From contig CAJXLK010000009.1 in the NCBI GenBank assembly GCA_913055635.1, positions 1 to 64,000 on the forward strand: 64,000 nucleotides of DNA, in the 5' to 3' direction. Origin of the DNA: an uncultured Bacteroidota bacterium (GTDB lineage Bacteria; Bacteroidota; Bacteroidia; Bacteroidales; UBA12077). Shown here piece by piece: positions 60,522 through 64,000 of the stretch. How positions within the stretch are numbered: position 1 is the first letter of the stretch; each line of letters opens with the position of its first letter. A program made the translations under genes and the position numbers. The notes under the pieces are model-generated. The model did no database searches. It was given only the letters and a program-made list of their open reading frames with translations, and was not told the DNA's origin.

Positions 60522-60688
60522 CAGTGACTGCTCATATTCATTGGTCTTGGAACGTTGCTTTCAATCAACACGAAAGCACACCTTAAACCCTGGATATGAG
60601 CCAGCTTTCAGGTAGCGACAAAATCAACCCCATTGGCAAAACAAAACCAATAATCCGGTTGTTAATATTTTGATCAATGATGTGAAAG

Positions 60689-60943
60689 ATGGATATCACC
60701 AAATCAGACTTCAACAGACTCAGCGATGGGGAAAAAGCTGCTACCACCCTCAATGAGGGCAAGCAGATCAGCCGGCGGAGCATCAAAAATTATTACCTCA
60801 ATCTATACAGCCTGGGGGATTTTATGGTAGAAATCAAGTACAATACCGTGCGCAATCAAATTGAAAAAGTGGAGATCATAGAAGATCCCGCGGTCATTGA
60901 TCAATACATCGATGCAGAACTCAACCGAAAAAAAACGCCCTGA
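60689..60943 (+). CDS. Small hypothetical protein
   Basis: The 84-residue product begins MDITKSDFNRLSDGEKA and is charged throughout, without a signal peptide or membrane segment. A compact helix-strand fold is possible. It follows the giant ABC transporter gene on the same strand. No family is recognised and no function is suggested. Confidence 0.55.
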   Translation: MDITKSDFNRLSDGEKAATTLNEGKQISRRSIKNYYLNLYSLGDFMVEIKYNTVRNQIEKVEIIEDPAVIDQYIDAELNRKKTP

Positions 60944-61336
60944 TGTTACCCCAACATGGATTTTCCTTGCAACATCTTATCCTGGCAAATCTTTCCTGAC
61001 AGAACTTCACCCCCTTACAAAGTGGCCCCCTCAAAAGGAACGCTGTGAAGGTTTCCGCTCATGCCCCCGTCTAATATAGCTCCTTAAAAAGGAATCATCT
61101 ACAATGGACTCCTTTAAAAAGGAGGGTTGAAAATAGATTTCCTGCCAGGGACCGCTACCGCCCCTGTAAAGGGGAGGGCTGGAAAAAGGTTCCGCCAGCG
61201 CCAGTCCCCAGCATAACCACCAGGACGGTTGCACCAAACCGGTCCATTTTTCACAAACTTTATATTCTTTCCATTTATACTTTTCTAATCAGATCTGCTA
61301 TATTTGTAGGATTTTAAACACCAAAAATATAGGTCG
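60944..61336. other. Intergenic region with short palindromes and the ileS promoter
   Basis: The ~390-bp gap contains CTCCTTTAAAAAGGAG at 61109-61124, CCCCTGTAAAGGGG at 61161-61174, and a related CTCCTTAAAAAGGAA before them. These look like a distinct set of short inverted repeats rather than a gene. The ileS promoter box lies at 61299. Confidence 0.5.
61299..61306 (+). promoter_or_regulatory. -7 box for ileS
   Basis: TATATTTG at 61299-61306 matches TAnnTTTG, 31 bases before the ATG. No clear -33 TTG was seen upstream. A T-box leader is not evident. Confidence 0.5.
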
Positions 61337-64000
61337 ATGAGTGCAAAGTTCAATGAATATGATAACCTGAACTTATCGCAGGTCAACAAAGAGCAATTGA
61401 ATGAATGGGAAGCGAGCGACACCTTTCATAAAAGTGTGGAAAAGCGCAGAGGCAATGAATCCTTTGTCTTTTATGAAGGGCCGCCTTCGGCCAACGGGGT
61501 ACCAGGCATTCACCATGTCATGTCGCGGGCCATCAAAGACATCTTTTGCCGGTATAAGACCATGCAGGGGTATCTGGTGCGCAGGAAAGCCGGATGGGAC
61601 ACCCATGGTTTGCCGGTGGAGATTGGAGTAGAGAAGAAGCTGGGCATCACCAAGGAAGACATTGGAGAAAAGATCTCGGTGAAGCAATACAACGAAACCT
61701 GCCGGGAGGAAGTGATGAAGTATAAGGATGTGTGGGAGGATCTGACTAAGAGGATGGGCTACTGGATTGATATGGAGGATCCCTACATCACCTATGACAA
61801 CAAATACATCGAAACCCTTTGGTATCTGCTCAAACAGTTTTATGAAAAGGGATACCTCTACAAGGGCTACACGATACAACCCTATTCCCCGGCGGCAGGG
61901 ACGGGATTGAGCACCCATGAACTCAACATGCCGGGGTGCTATAAGATGGTCAAAGACACCTCGATGGTGGCCCAGTTCAAAGTAGTCAGGAACGAGCAAT
62001 CCGAGTTTCTTTTCCGCAACACCGATACCGAGGTTTATTTCCTGGCCTGGACCACCACGCCCTGGACGCTGCCTTCCAACACCGCTTTGGGGGTGGGCGA
62101 AAACATTGAATATGTATCGGTGCGCACGTTCAACCAGTATACGGGCCAACCCATCACCGTTGTGCTGGCCAAAGAACTGCTGAACAAATACTTCCCCGAA
62201 AAACATGCGGATCTCAAGCTGGAAGATTATCAAACGGGCGACAAGAAAGTGCCCTATCAGGTCATAGACGCATTCAAAGGGGTCAACCTGGCCGGGCTGC
62301 GATATGAACAGCTCATGCCGTATCATCAGCCGGAAGACGGCGATGCCTTCAAGGTGGTGACCGGCGATTTTGTCACCACCGAAGAGGGGACCGGCATTGT
62401 ACACCTGGCACCCAGCTTTGGTGCAGATGACTTTAAGGTTTCCTATGATTATGGCATCGGATCGCTTACCCTGGTTGACCTGCAGGGTAAATTCGTCGAC
62501 GGGATGGGCGAGTTCAGCGGACGTTATGTCAAAAACGACTATGATCCCAACCTTTCTGAGGATGATCCATCAGTGGATGTCGACATCGCCGTCAAGCTGA
62601 AGAAGGAAAACAAAGCCTTCAAAATTGAAAAATACGAACACGCCTATCCCCATTGCTGGCGCACAGACAAACCGGTACTTTACTATCCGCTGGATTCGTG
62701 GTTCATCAAAACCACCGCCGAGAAGGACAAACTCCTCGAGTACAACCGCACCATCAACTGGAAACCGGAGGCCACCGGCACCGGGCGTTTTGGCAAATGG
62801 CTGGAGAACCTGGTTGACTGGAACCTCTCACGGTCCCGTTATTGGGGAACCCCGCTGCCCATCTGGTCAACCCAGGACCGCAGCGAACGCATCTGCATCG
62901 GATCGGTCAAAGAACTCCAACAAGAAATCAACCGGTCTGTGGAAGCGGGTTTCATGGATGAAAACCCCCTGAAAGATTTCACCCCGGATGATTTCTCCAG
63001 GGAAAATTATGACTTGTTCGACCTCCACCGGCCTTTTGTGGATGAAATGGTGCTGGTATCGCCTTCCGGACAGAAAATGTACCGTGAGCCGGCCCTGATT
63101 GATGTGTGGTTTGACAGCGGGGCCATGCCCTATGCCCAGTATCACTACCCCTTTGAAAACAATCAACAGTTCGCCCACCTCTTCCCGGCCGATTACATTG
63201 CCGAGGGAGTTGATCAGACCCGCGGATGGTTCTTTACCCTGCACACCATTGCCGTGATGCTGTTTGACTCGGTGGCTTTCCGCAACATCATCTCCAACGG
63301 GCTTGTCCTCGATAAAGACGGCAACAAGATGTCCAAGCGCCTGGGCAACGTGATCGACCCCTTCGAGGCCATCGAAGACCATGGCTCGGATCCTTTGCGT
63401 TGGTACATGATTACCAATGCCCAGCCCTGGGACAACCTCAAATTTGATATGGCAGGCCTGGAAGAGGTCAAACGCAAATTCTTCGGAACCCTTTTCAATA
63501 CTTACTCTTTCTTCGCCCTTTATGCCAACATCGACGGGTTTAATTACCAGGAAGACGACATTCCCCTGGCCGAAAGGCCTGAAATCGATCAATGGATCAT
63601 CTCGGTGCTGAACTCCCTGATCAAGGAAGTAGAGGAACATTTTGAGCAATATGAGCCCACCAAGGCAGGACGGGCCATTCAAAACTTTGTTACCGAAAAC
63701 CTCAGCAACTGGTATGTCCGGCTGAACCGAAAACGCTTCTGGGGTGGAGACTACAATCAGGATAAGATATCGGCTTATCAAACCCTCTATAAATGCCTGG
63801 AAACAGTTGCCCAACTGATGGCACCCATTGCTCCCTTCTTCTCCGATAAGCTTTTCAAAGACCTGAACAAAGCAACCAAACACCACCAGGACGAATCGGT
63901 TCACCTTTCCCTTTTCCCCGGATACAATCAACAACTGATCAATCCCGAACTGGAAAAAAGGATGGACATTGCCCAGCGCATCACATCGATGATCCTGTCG
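61337..64000 (+). CDS. ileS: Isoleucyl-tRNA synthetase (partial, runs off the window)
   Basis: IleS attaches isoleucine to its tRNA. The frame is open from the ATG at 61337 to the window end, about 888 residues, and the C-terminus lies outside. The class I HIGH motif appears as GIHHV in PSANGVPGIHHVMSR, followed by WDTHGLPVE, and the KMSKS loop appears as KMSKR in DGNKMSKRLGN (about 63318-63350). The editing domain region is present between them. The gene is preceded by a -7 box and short palindromes. Confidence 0.95.
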   Translation, partial: MSAKFNEYDNLNLSQVNKEQLNEWEASDTFHKSVEKRRGNESFVFYEGPPSANGVPGIHHVMSRAIKDIFCRYKTMQGYLVRRKAGWDTHGLPVEIGVEKKLGITKEDIGEKISVKQYNETCREEVMKYKDVWEDLTKRMGYWIDMEDPYITYDNKYIETLWYLLKQFYEKGYLYKGYTIQPYSPAAGTGLSTHELNMPGCYKMVKDTSMVAQFKVVRNEQSEFLFRNTDTEVYFLAWTTTPWTLPSNTALGVGENIEYVSVRTFNQYTGQPITVVLAKELLNKYFPEKHADLKLEDYQTGDKKVPYQVIDAFKGVNLAGLRYEQLMPYHQPEDGDAFKVVTGDFVTTEEGTGIVHLAPSFGADDFKVSYDYGIGSLTLVDLQGKFVDGMGEFSGRYVKNDYDPNLSEDDPSVDVDIAVKLKKENKAFKIEKYEHAYPHCWRTDKPVLYYPLDSWFIKTTAEKDKLLEYNRTINWKPEATGTGRFGKWLENLVDWNLSRSRYWGTPLPIWSTQDRSERICIGSVKELQQEINRSVEAGFMDENPLKDFTPDDFSRENYDLFDLHRPFVDEMVLVSPSGQKMYREPALIDVWFDSGAMPYAQYHYPFENNQQFAHLFPADYIAEGVDQTRGWFFTLHTIAVMLFDSVAFRNIISNGLVLDKDGNKMSKRLGNVIDPFEAIEDHGSDPLRWYMITNAQPWDNLKFDMAGLEEVKRKFFGTLFNTYSFFALYANIDGFNYQEDDIPLAERPEIDQWIISVLNSLIKEVEEHFEQYEPTKAGRAIQNFVTENLSNWYVRLNRKRFWGGDYNQDKISAYQTLYKCLETVAQLMAPIAPFFSDKLFKDLNKATKHHQDESVHLSLFPGYNQQLINPELEKRMDIAQRITSMILS

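Noticed and set aside
62867-63934. Long minus-strand open frame opposite ileS
   Set aside because: It is the antisense shadow of a well supported synthetase gene, and the same holds for the frame at 61373-62404.
1-64000. tRNA, rRNA or transposase genes
   Set aside because: Reading both strands I found no tRNA-like T-loop context, rRNA segment or transposase motif; a tRNA scan could still find a missed one.

Overview
The window is about 64 kb of chromosome from a member of the Bacteroidota, probably a Bacteroidales-like lineage. The evidence is the gene content: a parA-parB-DUF5683-LysM transglycosylase block, DUF4369-type TlpA thioredoxin lipoproteins, a type B bL31, a GlmU-like sugar nucleotidyltransferase, a PorV/PorQ-like barrel and many lipoproteins. 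Several genes also have the Bacteroidota -7 promoter box TAnnTTTG. No rRNA, tRNA, phage, transposase or CRISPR-Cas gene was seen. It reads as ordinary core and envelope chromosome, with the novelty in repeats, decayed genes and domain fusions.

Layout. 1-4.1 kb: surface glycan or lipid cluster (GT-C-like C-terminus, sulfotransferase, flippase-like membrane protein, methyltransferase-GT2 fusion). 4.3-5.8 kb: barrel protein and lipoprotein. 5.8-10.6 kb: lysine/saccharopine dehydrogenase-like enzyme, AlaX-type editing protein, and an MBOAT/SGNH acylation pair. 11-14.9 kb: mltD-like, DUF5683, parB and parA, one leftward operon. 15-22.8 kb: heptose kinase-like rfaE1, two outer-membrane proteins, recJ and a secreted glutamine-amidotransferase-like protein. 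22.9-31.9 kb: CAP-domain protein, SLC12-like transporter, LiaF-like protein, lon, GlmU-like protein and rpmE2. 32.5-35.2 kb: a WtpBC-like oxyanion ABC transporter with a frameshifted molybdopterin-fold lipoprotein. 35.5-42.1 kb: small DUF4359-like protein, GT4, lpxH, two TlpA paralogues, ribF and a Rieske-like lipoprotein. 42.1-48.2 kb: lipoprotein, anchored charged protein, greA, HIT, DUF1684 and an M1 peptidase with a barrel-like tail. 48.4-55.7 kb: serine hydrolase, PLP decarboxylase-like enzyme, NhaC-like antiporter and two secreted thioredoxin-fold proteins. 55.9-60.9 kb: transporter relic, palindrome array, lipoprotein, giant ABC fusion and a small protein. 61.3 kb to the end: ileS, cut by the window edge.

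How the genes work together: most serve the envelope, namely glycan modification (sulfation, O-acylation, heptose and lipid A steps), outer-membrane proteins, periplasmic redox and murein turnover. Housekeeping genes (parAB, recJ, lon, ribF, greA, ileS) are interspersed.

The most unusual signals are a family of CCCCGCT(A/T)AGCGGGG palindromes, 14 full copies in four intergenic sites; a degenerate ~36-bp tandem array after recJ that looks like repeated copies of recJ's own last codons; a second intergenic stem-loop family near 24.5 and 32 kb; a decayed BASS-type transporter; a TlpA paralogue whose CxxC has become SKPS; and an M1 peptidase fused to a barrel-like domain.
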